A stretch of 64,000 nt of DNA. Origin: SOJA01 sp964598485 (lineage in GTDB: Archaea; Thermoproteota; Bathyarchaeia; Bathyarchaeales; Bathycorpusculaceae). The stretch is taken from NCBI GenBank assembly GCA_964598485.1, contig CAZRCD010000007.1, positions 1 to 64,000 on the forward strand, read 5' to 3'. Position numbers and translations under genes: made by a program. The notes beneath the pieces are model-generated. The model searched no databases. It saw only the letters and a list, made by a program, of their open reading frames with translations, and had not been told where the DNA came from. Positions 32,975 through 41,094 of the stretch are shown here, piece by piece. Every line of letters starts with the position of its first letter. Position 1 is the stretch's first letter.

Positions 32975-33124
32975 ATGACAGACAAAATTAAACATTGGGC
33001 TTGTGAAAACTGCAACTGGAATGAGGATGGGATTAAACATTGTCGCATAAGAGAATACAACTATGCAATATACGATTTAAAATGTCCGAGGGAAATTGAA
33101 CTTGAAAAGAAGGCAAAGAAATGA
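32975..33124 (+). CDS. 49-aa cysteine-containing small protein
   Basis: ATG 32975 with AGGAGG at ideal distance. The product TDKIKHWACENCNWNEDGIK, then HCRIREYNYAIYDLKCPREI, has CxxC and two further cysteines, a potential zinc site. Its pattern resembles the 50-aa protein encoded at 57148-57300, which also carries CxxC. The function is unknown. Confidence 0.68.
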   Translation: MTDKIKHWACENCNWNEDGIKHCRIREYNYAIYDLKCPREIELEKKAKK

Positions 33125-33166
33125 CAAAAACTGTTCCATATAAACCAACTTTTTCTATGGGGTGTC

Positions 33167-33322
33167 GCGCGCGCCACGCAACTTAGAGAGCAAACATTGG
33201 AGGTGAAGGTTTGTTCGACGAACCTGACGAAGAAACTGAATTGGACGAGGACGAAAACTTCGAAGAGGAAGAAGACTGGTAGCGCGTGTGTGTGATTCTT
33301 CTGCTTCTAAATAGGCGCGCGC
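33167..33322. repeat. inverted GCGCGCGCC-ended cassette (156 bp)
   Basis: GCGCGCGCC at 33167-33175 and its reverse complement at 33314-33322 enclose a 23-codon acidic ORF. Reading inward, the right end continues TATTTAGAAGC and the left end ACGCAACTTAGAGAGC. The right arm resembles the GCGCGCTAGCCTGTTTAGAA arms at 57.3-57.8 kb. The pair may be a diverged member of that repeat family. Confidence 0.4.
33211..33282 (+). CDS. 23-aa acidic peptide
   Basis: TTG start after GGAGGTGA; product FDEPDEETELDEDENFEEEE then DW. The strong ribosome-binding site favours translation, but an overlapping frame from the GTG inside the site encodes a 29-aa basic peptide, so the frame choice is uncertain. The extreme acidity suggests a DNA-mimic or disordered tail, or chance. 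Confidence 0.35.
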   Translation: MFDEPDEETELDEDENFEEEEDW

Positions 33323-33511
33323 GATTACTCAACTGTCAAAGGATAAGTAACTCAACGACCTTGCGTGAAACACCCGGTATTGTGCACTCTGTTTATGCAT
33401 AGTCTCCTTCTTTGTGCTGGTTTCTCCGGCCGAACGCGGTACTGTAGCTTTCCCGTACGAAGGGTTATAATAAGATCGAAGAATGTATGCTAAGAGAGGA
33501 TTTGAAAAGGG

Positions 33512-33622
33512 ATGAAAAGATCTAGGAAAAAACGGAAAAGGAAGGAACGAGCCTTAAAGAGAATGAAGCGACAAGGAAAATGGCACCATGGGATAAAACC
33601 GCGGCCTAAGAGCGTGTGCTAA
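33512..33622 (+). CDS. 36-aa very basic peptide
   Basis: ATG start; product KRSRKKRKRKERALKRMKRQ, then GKWHHGIKPRPKSVC. A TATA-like TTATAATAA lies at about 33465-33473. Composition and length recall small ribosomal or nucleic-acid-binding proteins. No known family is recognised; it may be an rRNA-binding micro-protein. Confidence 0.5.
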   Translation: MKRSRKKRKRKERALKRMKRQGKWHHGIKPRPKSVC

Positions 33623-33773
33623 ATAGCATATGAAATACTAAGGGATTCCCCGCGCAGTCTCGCTTATATCCCGTGGCTCTTCTGGCGAATCCTAAAGTCA
33701 ATGTGGAGGCATTCATTTTTACATCGGTTTTACTTGCAGCTTCTTTTGCCTTTTTTGGCCGTATTCGGTGTGC

Positions 33774-33944
33774 CTAAATAATCTTCTTGCTTAGTACTTC
33801 TCGGAAGGACTTCTTGCACTTTGGACAGTCGAAAAGGCCGATTTCTAACTGAGTTCTTTTTCCAGCTTTGGATGGGCGTCCAGCCATTGTCCACTTCTTC
33901 CTAGGCGATGAAACAACTGTTCCACATTTTTTACATTTTCCCAT
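33774..33944 (-). CDS. 56-aa zinc-ribbon protein with AT-hook-like GRP segment
   Basis: ATG 33944 with TTGGAGG upstream. MGKCKKCGTV and FDCPKCKKSF give two CxxC pairs, a zinc ribbon. Between them lies a basic linker (SSPRKKWTMAGRPSKAGKRT) that contains a GRP core as in AT-hook minor-groove binders. A small nucleic-acid-binding protein is likely. It lies antisense to the stretch just before the HsdM remnant. Confidence 0.7.
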   Translation of the reverse strand: MGKCKKCGTVVSSPRKKWTMAGRPSKAGKRTQLEIGLFDCPKCKKSFREVLSKKII

Positions 33945-33983
33945 TTAATTTCCTCCAATATATCTTGACAACCATGGTTTCTG

Positions 33984-34268
33984 ATGATGATAGATAAAGT
34001 CTTAGATGCATGTTGCGGAACAGGAGGTTTTCTTATCGAGGCAATGGCGGATTTGACCAATAAGATATACAAGAACCCGAGTCTTAGCAGTACGGAAAAA
34101 GAACAACTGGTAGAATCTGTAAGAACTGAATGCCTATACGGTATAGATGCTGGAAAAAGTCCACCCGTTGCTAGAATTGCGAGAATTAACATGTTTTCCC
34201 GAAGCAAAGATACGATTAGTCACTTACAACACTTAATAAGCTCTCAATCAGCTTTCTTTGCCTTGTAA
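33984..34268 (+). pseudogene. fragment of a type I restriction-modification methyltransferase (HsdM)
   Basis: 94 codons containing DKVLDACCGTGGFLIEAMAD, the AdoMet-binding motif I region of N6-adenine methylases of the HsdM type, then ECLYGIDAGKSPPVARIARI and NMF. Full HsdM is about 500 aa; the N-terminal domain, the NPPF catalytic motif and everything after are missing, and the end is frameshifted junk. No HsdS or HsdR gene lies nearby. A remnant of a lost restriction system. Confidence 0.75.
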
Positions 34269-34399
34269 GCTGACAAAACCGAAAATTGAAATTCTCATCA
34301 TTCTAGCGTGAAAGAAAAATATAACTTAGATGAATCAATACTTTATGTGGCTAAAATGTTTCAATAGAGGTAAAGAGAACGTGAAAGTGGAGTGGTTAG

Positions 34400-35833
34400 A
34401 TGCTTAAATTGTATAATGCCCTCACGAAAAAGAAAGAAATATTCAAGCCGCTAAAGAAGGGTATCGTTATGATGTACAACTGCGGCTTAACCGTTTGGGA
34501 TTATGCTCATATAGGAAATTTGCGAGCATTTATGTTTGCAGACATTTTAAGGAGGCATCTGGAATACAAAGGCTTCACGGTCAAACAGGTTATGAATTTC
34601 ACTGATGTCGGACACATGTTTGAGGATGTTGACATAGGAGAAGATAGAATGGAAGCCGCAGCGAAAAAAGAAAAGAAAGACCCTTGGTCAATAGCCGACT
34701 TCTATATCAGAGTATTCTTGGAAGATTCTGAAAAAATGAATTTCGAAGAGCCAATGGTGAGACCTAAAGCCACAGATCACATCAACGAAATGATAGAGTT
34801 AACACAGAAACTAGTAAAGAAAGGCTATGCTTACGTCGTGAACGGGTCTGTATATTTTGATGTTGCAAAATTCAAGGATTATGGAAAATTATCTGGTAAC
34901 ACGATTGAAAAATTGAAACTGGGAGCTGGGGGAAGAGTAGGGTTCAATCCAGATAAAAGAAACCAGTTTGATTTTGCCCTCTGGATAAATGACCCCAAAC
35001 ATATAATGAATTGGAAATCGCCGTGGTGTGAAAAGGGGTATCCGGGTTGGCATATCGAATGTTCAGTAATGGCTATTAAATATTTAGGGAAAACAATAGA
35101 CATCCACACTGGCGGAGTAGACAATCTATTTCCTCATCATGAAAATGAAATTGCCCAAAGCGAGGCAGCAACAGGTAAAAAATTTGTGAACTACTGGCTT
35201 CACAATGAACATTTGCTTGTCGAAGGAGGGAAAATGGCTAAGAGCCTCGGCAATTTCTACACTTTAAGGGACTTGATTGCCAAGGGTTATGATCCGAAGG
35301 CTGTACGTTATTTGCTTATGTCAACCCATTATCGGCAACAGTTAAACTTCACTTTTGAGGGGTTAGAGGCTGCAAAGAACGCGTTAGACCGTTTGATAAA
35401 CTTCGTGTATAGACTGATGGACGCTGATGGAAGCGGATGCGGAGAAAAAATAAGGGCGTTAATGAATGATGTGCAAAGACGTTTTGAAGAGGCAATGGAT
35501 GACGACCTGAACATAAGCGTCGCGTTAGCCGCATTATTCGACTTCGTTAGAGAGGTGAACAAGCTATTGGATGACAACATGCTTAGCAAGGAAGAAGCAG
35601 AAGAAGTCTACAAACTGATGATGAGATTTGACAAAGTTCTCGGTGTGATAGGTGAAATCAAGCGGAAGGATAGACTACCTGAAGAGGCAGAAGAGTTGAT
35701 CCGTAAGAGAGAGGAAGCAAGAAAAGCCAAGGACTGGGAAGCAGCGGACAAAATCCGGGAACAGCTTAGAAGTATGGGTATAATAATTGAGGATACATCG
35801 CAAGGCGTGAAATGGAAAATTACAAACCGTTAG
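34400..35833 (+). CDS. cysS: cysteinyl-tRNA synthetase
   Basis: 477-aa class I synthetase that charges tRNA-Cys. MMYNCGLTVWDYAHIGNLRA contains the zinc ligand Cys28 and the HIGH motif (HIGN, residues 37-40). WHIECSVMAIKYLG and HTGGVDNLFPHHENEIAQSE supply zinc and substrate residues, and the KMSKS motif is GGKMAKSLGNF (about residues 275-285). The DALR-like helical domain and a C-terminal REEARKAKDWEAADKIREQL helix follow. The length is normal. The ATG is preceded by GTGGAGTGG. Confidence 0.97.
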   Translation: MLKLYNALTKKKEIFKPLKKGIVMMYNCGLTVWDYAHIGNLRAFMFADILRRHLEYKGFTVKQVMNFTDVGHMFEDVDIGEDRMEAAAKKEKKDPWSIADFYIRVFLEDSEKMNFEEPMVRPKATDHINEMIELTQKLVKKGYAYVVNGSVYFDVAKFKDYGKLSGNTIEKLKLGAGGRVGFNPDKRNQFDFALWINDPKHIMNWKSPWCEKGYPGWHIECSVMAIKYLGKTIDIHTGGVDNLFPHHENEIAQSEAATGKKFVNYWLHNEHLLVEGGKMAKSLGNFYTLRDLIAKGYDPKAVRYLLMSTHYRQQLNFTFEGLEAAKNALDRLINFVYRLMDADGSGCGEKIRALMNDVQRRFEEAMDDDLNISVALAALFDFVREVNKLLDDNMLSKEEAEEVYKLMMRFDKVLGVIGEIKRKDRLPEEAEELIRKREEARKAKDWEAADKIREQLRSMGIIIEDTSQGVKWKITNR

Positions 35834-35866
35834 GCTGTTCGAACCTTGACATCTAACATTAAAATT

Positions 35867-36655
35867 CTAACTGCTTCTACCGTGAAAATTCCAATCGCCA
35901 GTGGCGTATTTTTCTTTGCAGAGTTTTTTTGCAAGCTCCTTCTCATAAAGCGTCAATTCGCCTTTCACGAGTTTCATGTTGAGGGCTTTCTGAAAACCCT
36001 TGACTAAAGCTTGTTTCACTTCTTCAACTGAAACGTGTCTCCCCAGCTCTTTTTTTATTGAAGTGATTTTGCGCTCTGCAACGCCGATGACTTCCATGCA
36101 GGTCCTAGCCCATGGAACACGCAGGAAAGTAAACATCTTCTTCAATTCAACATTAACGAGAAACGTGCCATGCTGTAACACAACGCTCTTCTTGTGGGAT
36201 TGTGCGCTTCCAGAAATTTTCTTACTGTTAACCATCAAGTTTGGACAAGTTTTCACGTTGCCTTTGTTAAAATCGGCTCTTAAACCTAAAATTTTGACGG
36301 CTTCAGCCAATCCAGCATATATTTTTGCGTAGACAGCTGTTATGTCCGGGGTCTCCAAGTCTTTTTTGTTGGCAACCACACTATAGGTGATTTCGTCTTC
36401 AGAGTCGTGATAAACTGTGCCTCCGCCAGTTATTCGCCTAACAACATCAACGCCGTGTCTTCTGCAGTTATCTAACTGAACTTCTTTTTCGATGTTTTGG
36501 AATCTTCCAATGGAGACAGCGGATGGCTTCCAACAATAGAACCTTAAAGTGTTTTGGATATGATTTTCGATTCTCGCTCTTAAAATAGCTTCGTCAATAG
36601 CCATGTTCATAAACGCATTGTAAGTTTCGAGTTTGAGTAGCCGCCAAACAGCCAT
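35867..36655 (-). CDS. lplA: lipoate-protein ligase A (LplA) family
   Basis: 262-aa ligase of the BPL/LplA/LipB fold that attaches lipoate (or octanoate) to carrier domains through a lipoyl-AMP. Motifs: NMAIDEAIL at the N-terminus, RRITGGGTVYHDSEDEITYS (lipoyl-binding loop), NGNV-like FNKGNVKTCPNLMVNSKKIS with the adenylation lysine, and QHGTFLVNVELKKMF. The chain stops at the large domain plus a short tail; archaeal LplA usually acts with a separate LplB, which is not in the window. ATG 36655 with GGTGAT upstream is preferred to TTG 36661. Confidence 0.92.
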   Translation of the reverse strand: MAVWRLLKLETYNAFMNMAIDEAILRARIENHIQNTLRFYCWKPSAVSIGRFQNIEKEVQLDNCRRHGVDVVRRITGGGTVYHDSEDEITYSVVANKKDLETPDITAVYAKIYAGLAEAVKILGLRADFNKGNVKTCPNLMVNSKKISGSAQSHKKSVVLQHGTFLVNVELKKMFTFLRVPWARTCMEVIGVAERKITSIKKELGRHVSVEEVKQALVKGFQKALNMKLVKGELTLYEKELAKKLCKEKYATGDWNFHGRSS

Positions 36656-36721
36656 GACCAATCACCTAGCATTATCTGTTTTCGCAAAGGTAATTAAGGA
36701 TTAGACAATTTTGAAGGTTGT

Positions 36722-37114
36722 ATGAAAGCTGGTATAACGGTTTCGATTAATCAAGAGCTGTTACAAGCGATTTTTGAAGGTGCGAGAAGGCTTTATCCAA
36801 AGGAAACAATTTTGCTTCTTCGAGGGAAAAAGAAAAAGAATTTGATTAAGATTTCTGAGCTTGTTGTTCCTCCGCTTGCAACCTATGGTCGGGGCTTCGC
36901 TAACATTCCACTTCATATGTTGCCCATGGATTTCTCCATTGTTGGAACGGTGCATTCTCATCCTTCTGGAAGTTTAACGCCTTCAATCACGGACTTGAAC
37001 CATTTTTTCGGGAACATACTCATGATTGTAGGCTTTCCGTTTGAAGACGAAAGAAACGTTGCAGGATATAACCGCAGTGGAAAAAAGCTGGTGCTGCAAA
37101 TAACAAAAGCCTAA
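36722..37114 (+). CDS. JAMM/MPN metalloprotease-like protein
   Basis: 130 aa. The JAMM zinc site is complete: Glu28 in YPKETILLL, His78 and His80 in GTVHSHPSG, Ser88 and Asp91 in LTPSITDL. Archaeal single-domain JAMM proteins cleave ubiquitin-like (SAMP/Urm) conjugates or act in sulfur-carrier processing. The substrate is not evident; no SAMP gene is adjacent. Its start at 36722 follows only 60 bp after divergent lplA. Confidence 0.88.
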   Translation: MKAGITVSINQELLQAIFEGARRLYPKETILLLRGKKKKNLIKISELVVPPLATYGRGFANIPLHMLPMDFSIVGTVHSHPSGSLTPSITDLNHFFGNILMIVGFPFEDERNVAGYNRSGKKLVLQITKA

Positions 37115-37237
37115 AATTTGAAATAGTTTGTCAAAAACAGTTTGCATCGCGACTTTTCGAGAGAGATCTCCGATTTTTTCCATGTTACTGTTTAAATATT
37201 AGAAGGTGATTAGACGTAGCGAAGAGGAAACATAATC

Positions 37238-37678
37238 ATGGGTTCGAAATCTCCAAAGGGTGAATTCGCGGCGAGAAAACTGTTGGCTAAACGGAAGAAG
37301 TTCCGTTGGAGTAACATATATTATAAACGACGGATGCTGCGCTTAGACGTGAAGGCTGATCCTCTTAAAGGGGCACCCATGGGTCGAGGCATAGTTCTTG
37401 AGAAAGTGGGTGTTGAAAGTAAGCAGCCTAATAGTGCTATAAGAAAATGTGTGAGGACTCAGCTGATAAAGAACGGTCGTCTCATAACTGCTTTTCTGCC
37501 TGGAGATGGAGCCTTAAACATTGTTGATGAGCATGATGAAGTTGTGGTTGAAGGCATAGGTGGTTCACGTGGAGGAGCGATGGGTGACATTCCTGGAGTT
37601 CGCTGGAAGGTCATAACGGTTAACGGTATATCGTTGAAGGAGCTTGTGCTTGGAAGGAAAGAGAAACCGATGCGGTGA
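37238..37678 (+). CDS. rps12: ribosomal protein S12
   Basis: 146-aa small-subunit protein at the decoding centre. Signature segments: DPLKGAPMGRGIVLEKVGVE, SKQPNSAIRKCVRTQLIKNG, and FLPGDGALNIVDEHDEVVVE. The TATA-like TTTAAATATT is at about 37191-37200. Its TGA overlaps the GTG start of rps7. In most archaea rps12-rps7 follow nusA in the rpoB operon; here they form a separate unit. Confidence 0.97.
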   Translation: MGSKSPKGEFAARKLLAKRKKFRWSNIYYKRRMLRLDVKADPLKGAPMGRGIVLEKVGVESKQPNSAIRKCVRTQLIKNGRLITAFLPGDGALNIVDEHDEVVVEGIGGSRGGAMGDIPGVRWKVITVNGISLKELVLGRKEKPMR

Positions 37679-38265
37679 GAATTTTGAGTCAGAAACAAGA
37701 AACTGAGATTAAACTTTTTGGAAAGTGGAGTTTTAGAGACATCAAAATTGAAGATGCAGGCTTACAACGATACATATCCTTGAAACCTGTTGTGGTTCCT
37801 CATAGCATGGGGCGGCATGAGCATAAACGTTTCCGTAAGGCAAATGTCAACATTGTTGAGAGGCTTTTGAACAATCTTATGCGTCCGGGGAAAAACGCTG
37901 GGAAGAAGGCTAAGGTCATAAACATTTTGAGGCATGCCTTAGAAATAATATATTTGAGTACTGGCCAAAATCCTATAGAAGTGCTTACAAAGGCTGTGGA
38001 GAACTCTGCACAATGCGAAGACACCACGAGACTTAGTTATGGAGGTATAGTGTATCATTTGTCTGTGGATATTTCTCCTCAGAGGAGGGTTGATTTGGCT
38101 TTGAGGCTTCTGTCGGAAGGGGCGCGGCAGGCTTCGATGCAGAATCCGCGTCCATTAGCAGAGTGCTTGGCAGAGGAATTAATTTCAGCGGCGAATCATG
38201 ACATGAAGAGTTATGCAGTTGCTAAACGTCATGAGAAAGAGAGGATAGCTAAGTCGTCAAGATAG
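37675..38265 (+). CDS. rps7: ribosomal protein S7
   Basis: 196-aa small-subunit head protein binding 16S rRNA. GTG start overlapping rps12 (GTGA). Recognised by MGRHEHKRFRKANVNIVERL and MRPGKNAGKKAKVINILRHA, then NPIEVLTKAVENSAQCEDTT, and ISPQRRVDLALRLLSEGARQ. The usual archaeal downstream partner tuf (EF-1alpha) is absent; a convergent GTPase gene follows after 4 bp. Confidence 0.97.
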   Translation: MRILSQKQETEIKLFGKWSFRDIKIEDAGLQRYISLKPVVVPHSMGRHEHKRFRKANVNIVERLLNNLMRPGKNAGKKAKVINILRHALEIIYLSTGQNPIEVLTKAVENSAQCEDTTRLSYGGIVYHLSVDISPQRRVDLALRLLSEGARQASMQNPRPLAECLAEELISAANHDMKSYAVAKRHEKERIAKSSR

Positions 38266-38269
38266 TGAA

Positions 38270-39445
38270 TTATTTCGTGTGAATTTCGACTGTGTCCTCG
38301 TCTTCTAAGGTGAATGTGGAGCCGACTTTTTGTGGACTGAAAGTGAGGCGTTTTGCCCAGACTTTGGCGAAGGAGAATTTTTCTTTGAAATCGCTGTGGA
38401 TGTTTTTGGCTAGGTCGTAGATTGTTGCGTCTTTTTTGAGGATGAATGGTCTTTTGGAGAATTCTCGTTTGTTTGGTTCTTTGGTGTAGACGCGTATTAT
38501 GTTTAATGCTTTGAATAGGGCGTGTCCGAGTGTGTCTAGGCCTTGGCGTGTTTTGCATGAAATTGTGACGATTGGTAATTGCTTACCTATGTAAGTTTCT
38601 AGTGTTTTGAGGTTTACTTTGCTTTTCTTCAGGTCAATTTTGTTCGCAACTATGACGGCTGGCTTGTAGACTGTGCTTTCGAATATTGCTTCTTCAACTT
38701 CGTCAAGTGTGGCTTCTCCGTAGATTTTGACAACGGCGTCTGTGATGCGGTAGCTTTTGAGGAGTTCTTTGACATCTTTGAGTGTGCAGTTGACAAGTTT
38801 TCCGATTAAGATTATCCTTAAGCTGGCGCCCATGAATTTTCTTTCAACTTCAACGCGTGCCTTGGGTTTGCTGACGAATATTCGGGCTTTCTCCATTTCA
38901 TTTAAGATTAGGGTTAATTGTCTGACAGGATCTTGTGACAGGTTTATCATTATGATCAGTGCGTCGGCGTTTCTGGCTGTGGCTAGGGTTTGGAGTCCCC
39001 ATGCTTTGCCGTCGGCGGAGCCTTCCATTAGTGCTGGGGCTTCTACGATTTGAAATTGGATGTCCTTGTAGGCGAACATGCCTGGTATTGGCTCTCTTGT
39101 TGTGTAGGGGCTGGGTGAAACTTTGGCTTTTGCGTTTGTGGTGGCTGTGATTAGGCTGCTTTTTCCAGTGTTTGTCAGGCTGATGATTGCGATTTGGGCT
39201 GCTCCTTCCTTTTCTATGAAGTATTTTGGTCCCCCTTTGCCAGCTTTTTTGGTTTTCTTTTCTTCGATTTCTTTTCGCAGAGAAGCCATTTTCTTTTTGG
39301 CTTGAGAGCAGAGTTTTTCTGTGCCTTTGTGTTTTGGGACGAGGCTCATGAACTCTTTTAGAAGTTGAAGTTTTTGTTTGGAATTTTTTGTTGCTGAGGC
39401 TTCAGCCCACTTGTGTTTGGCTTCAGGCGGCAGGTTTGCTGGCAT
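38270..39445 (-). CDS. DRG/Obg-like GTPase with TGS domain
   Basis: 391-aa translation-associated GTPase. An N-terminal helical hairpin (KMASLRKEIEEKKTKKAGKG) is followed by the G domain: G1 IISLTNTGKSSLITA, G3 region FQIVEAPALMEG, G4 VANKIDLKKSK, G5 TISCKT. The TGS domain closes the chain (REFSKRPFILKKDATIYDLA to EDEDTVEIHTK). The architecture matches DRG proteins. Two oddities: the first Gly of GxxxxGKS is Ser (SLTNTGKS) and the DxxG of G3 is EAPAL, so nucleotide handling may differ from classic DRG. Confidence 0.9.
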   Translation of the reverse strand: MPANLPPEAKHKWAEASATKNSKQKLQLLKEFMSLVPKHKGTEKLCSQAKKKMASLRKEIEEKKTKKAGKGGPKYFIEKEGAAQIAIISLTNTGKSSLITATTNAKAKVSPSPYTTREPIPGMFAYKDIQFQIVEAPALMEGSADGKAWGLQTLATARNADALIIMINLSQDPVRQLTLILNEMEKARIFVSKPKARVEVERKFMGASLRIILIGKLVNCTLKDVKELLKSYRITDAVVKIYGEATLDEVEEAIFESTVYKPAVIVANKIDLKKSKVNLKTLETYIGKQLPIVTISCKTRQGLDTLGHALFKALNIIRVYTKEPNKREFSKRPFILKKDATIYDLAKNIHSDFKEKFSFAKVWAKRLTFSPQKVGSTFTLEDEDTVEIHTK

Positions 39446-39523
39446 AATCTTGACGCATCCAACAATGATTTGTTAAAATCGGCTTTAATACTTGTTGATA
39501 ACAGTTAGATCTTAGTCTGAACT

Positions 39524-39922
39524 CTATGGTGGTCTTTTTTGTGTGTATTGGTATCTTCTTGGTTTTCCTTGTCTTGATAGTATTCCGTCTTTGACTAGAT
39601 CTATTAGTGCATGAGCTACAGCCGTGCGGTCGTAGTGAAATCCCCGCCTCGCCATTTCACTATGTACTTCGCCTAAGCCTCTAGAAGTTGCAAACCATCT
39701 CTCTACCCAAAGCTTTTGGATTAAGCTCTTACATGTTTCGGCTCTCGGTGCCAGTGCCGTTCTTTCAGTTATTAGTCGTGTTTCTTTCAGCTTTTCGGTT
39801 ACTGTTGACAGAATCTTGTCAACTGTTGCTTGAAGCTGTTCTTCTTGACATTCTATTTCGAACTCTATATCTCCTATCTTCATCTTCACGTGTATAGGCG
39901 GCTTTGCTTCTTTTTCTGTCAA
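39524..39922 (-). CDS. hypothetical protein with C-terminal winged-helix-like domain
   Basis: 132 aa. The N-terminus is a beta hairpin (IHVKMKIGDIEFEIECQEEQ) plus a helix that resembles a short oligomerisation domain. The C-terminal ~70 residues (FATSRGLGEVHSEMARRGFH, then YDRTAVAHALIDLVKDGILS) have a winged-helix pattern, ending in RRYQYTQKRPP. It may be a DNA-binding protein; the target is unknown. It is divergent from nurA with about 90 bp between. Confidence 0.75.
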   Translation of the reverse strand: MTEKEAKPPIHVKMKIGDIEFEIECQEEQLQATVDKILSTVTEKLKETRLITERTALAPRAETCKSLIQKLWVERWFATSRGLGEVHSEMARRGFHYDRTAVAHALIDLVKDGILSRQGKPRRYQYTQKRPP

Positions 39923-40011
39923 CTTTTCACCTATTGCTTATTGAATTGTGCATCTTGTTCATGCACAACATTTAAATATTTCCTTCTCAAACAACTGCTT
40001 ATTGGTGAATC

Positions 40012-41094
40012 ATGTTGATTGAACAACTAGCTATTACAACAACACCAAAATATAGTTTTCCACAACCAACCATAGACACATCATTACCCCAACGCCTCAT
40101 AGAACTAAGCATACACTCACTCAAGCACGCAAAAAACCAACCCTTTCAACTAAATCAACAATTTTTTCAACAAAACAACAATCTAGAACAAATACAAACC
40201 ACACGAACTCAAATGCAGCCTATACCGTTAAAGCCAAGACTGGAAGAAACAATGGTTGCAGCCGTTGACACTTCAAGCATAAAAATCGGCGAAACAACCA
40301 AAGGCATGGTAATCGCAGTCAGAGGAGCAACCATCTGGAAACACAAAAGACACTACAGATATATGCGGTTTGGACCCTTCATTTTCCACGTGACAGAAGA
40401 AAACAAAAAACAAGTCTACAACGCATTACAAAGGACATATCTCAACTCTCCCCATGAACACAACCACAATGGTTCGCCAAGTCTCCTACAAATGCCAACA
40501 CGCATAGCAAGCCTCCTCGAAAGATGGCAACAAACAATGCTCTCAAAAACAGTAACCAACGGCCTAATCCTTTTCGACGGCTCACTAACATCCGGAATCA
40601 ACGACACCCCAACACAACGCATAACAGAAATTTTAGACAACGCAAGAAAAAAACAGAACGTAGTCCTAGCCTTTTCAAAAATGACCACTTTAAGATTCAA
40701 CGGATACCTCATAACAGACATACCAGTCAATCACAAGCCACCTTACTTGTTCAAGATAACTGGCCTCAAGCCTAAACCTCCAATCGTGTTATTAGGTGAT
40801 GTTTACGTGGCTAAACTAACCAAAGGAAACTACGCCTTCAGACTTGACATCGACAAACAAGTCTCCACTGAACAAAAAATCGAAGCACTTGAAAAACTAT
40901 TAGGAAACGACTTATTCTCACAAAGCTACCCCGAAACCCTACGTTTAGCCCACATCCTCTGCACTTTCACAGCCAACGAAGTCATAGCCATGCAACATTT
41001 CATCGCACGCAAATACGACCTAAAAATCATCAACAGACCAGACATGCACAGACTCTTGTTCGGACCCTTCGGCAAAGGTGAAACCTGTTCATGA
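40012..41094 (+). CDS. nurA: NurA-family nuclease
   Basis: 360-aa nuclease partner of HerA in DNA end resection. Catalytic aspartate Asp86 in MVAAVDTSSIKIGE begins the NurA domain; a second acidic motif is LILFDGSLTSG (~190-200), and later conserved strands include IVLLGDVYVAKLTKG. The N-terminal ~75 residues are Gln/Asn-rich and unusual. TATA-like CATTTAAATAT at about 39968. Its stop overlaps the herA ATG (ATGA), so the two subunits are co-translated. Confidence 0.86.
   Translation: MLIEQLAITTTPKYSFPQPTIDTSLPQRLIELSIHSLKHAKNQPFQLNQQFFQQNNNLEQIQTTRTQMQPIPLKPRLEETMVAAVDTSSIKIGETTKGMVIAVRGATIWKHKRHYRYMRFGPFIFHVTEENKKQVYNALQRTYLNSPHEHNHNGSPSLLQMPTRIASLLERWQQTMLSKTVTNGLILFDGSLTSGINDTPTQRITEILDNARKKQNVVLAFSKMTTLRFNGYLITDIPVNHKPPYLFKITGLKPKPPIVLLGDVYVAKLTKGNYAFRLDIDKQVSTEQKIEALEKLLGNDLFSQSYPETLRLAHILCTFTANEVIAMQHFIARKYDLKIINRPDMHRLLFGPFGKGETCS

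Noticed and set aside
33845..34207. 120-codon minus-strand ORF
   Set aside because: It runs antisense through the HsdM fragment and out of frame through the 56-aa zinc-ribbon gene, which has a good ribosome-binding site and CxxC motifs in the other frame.
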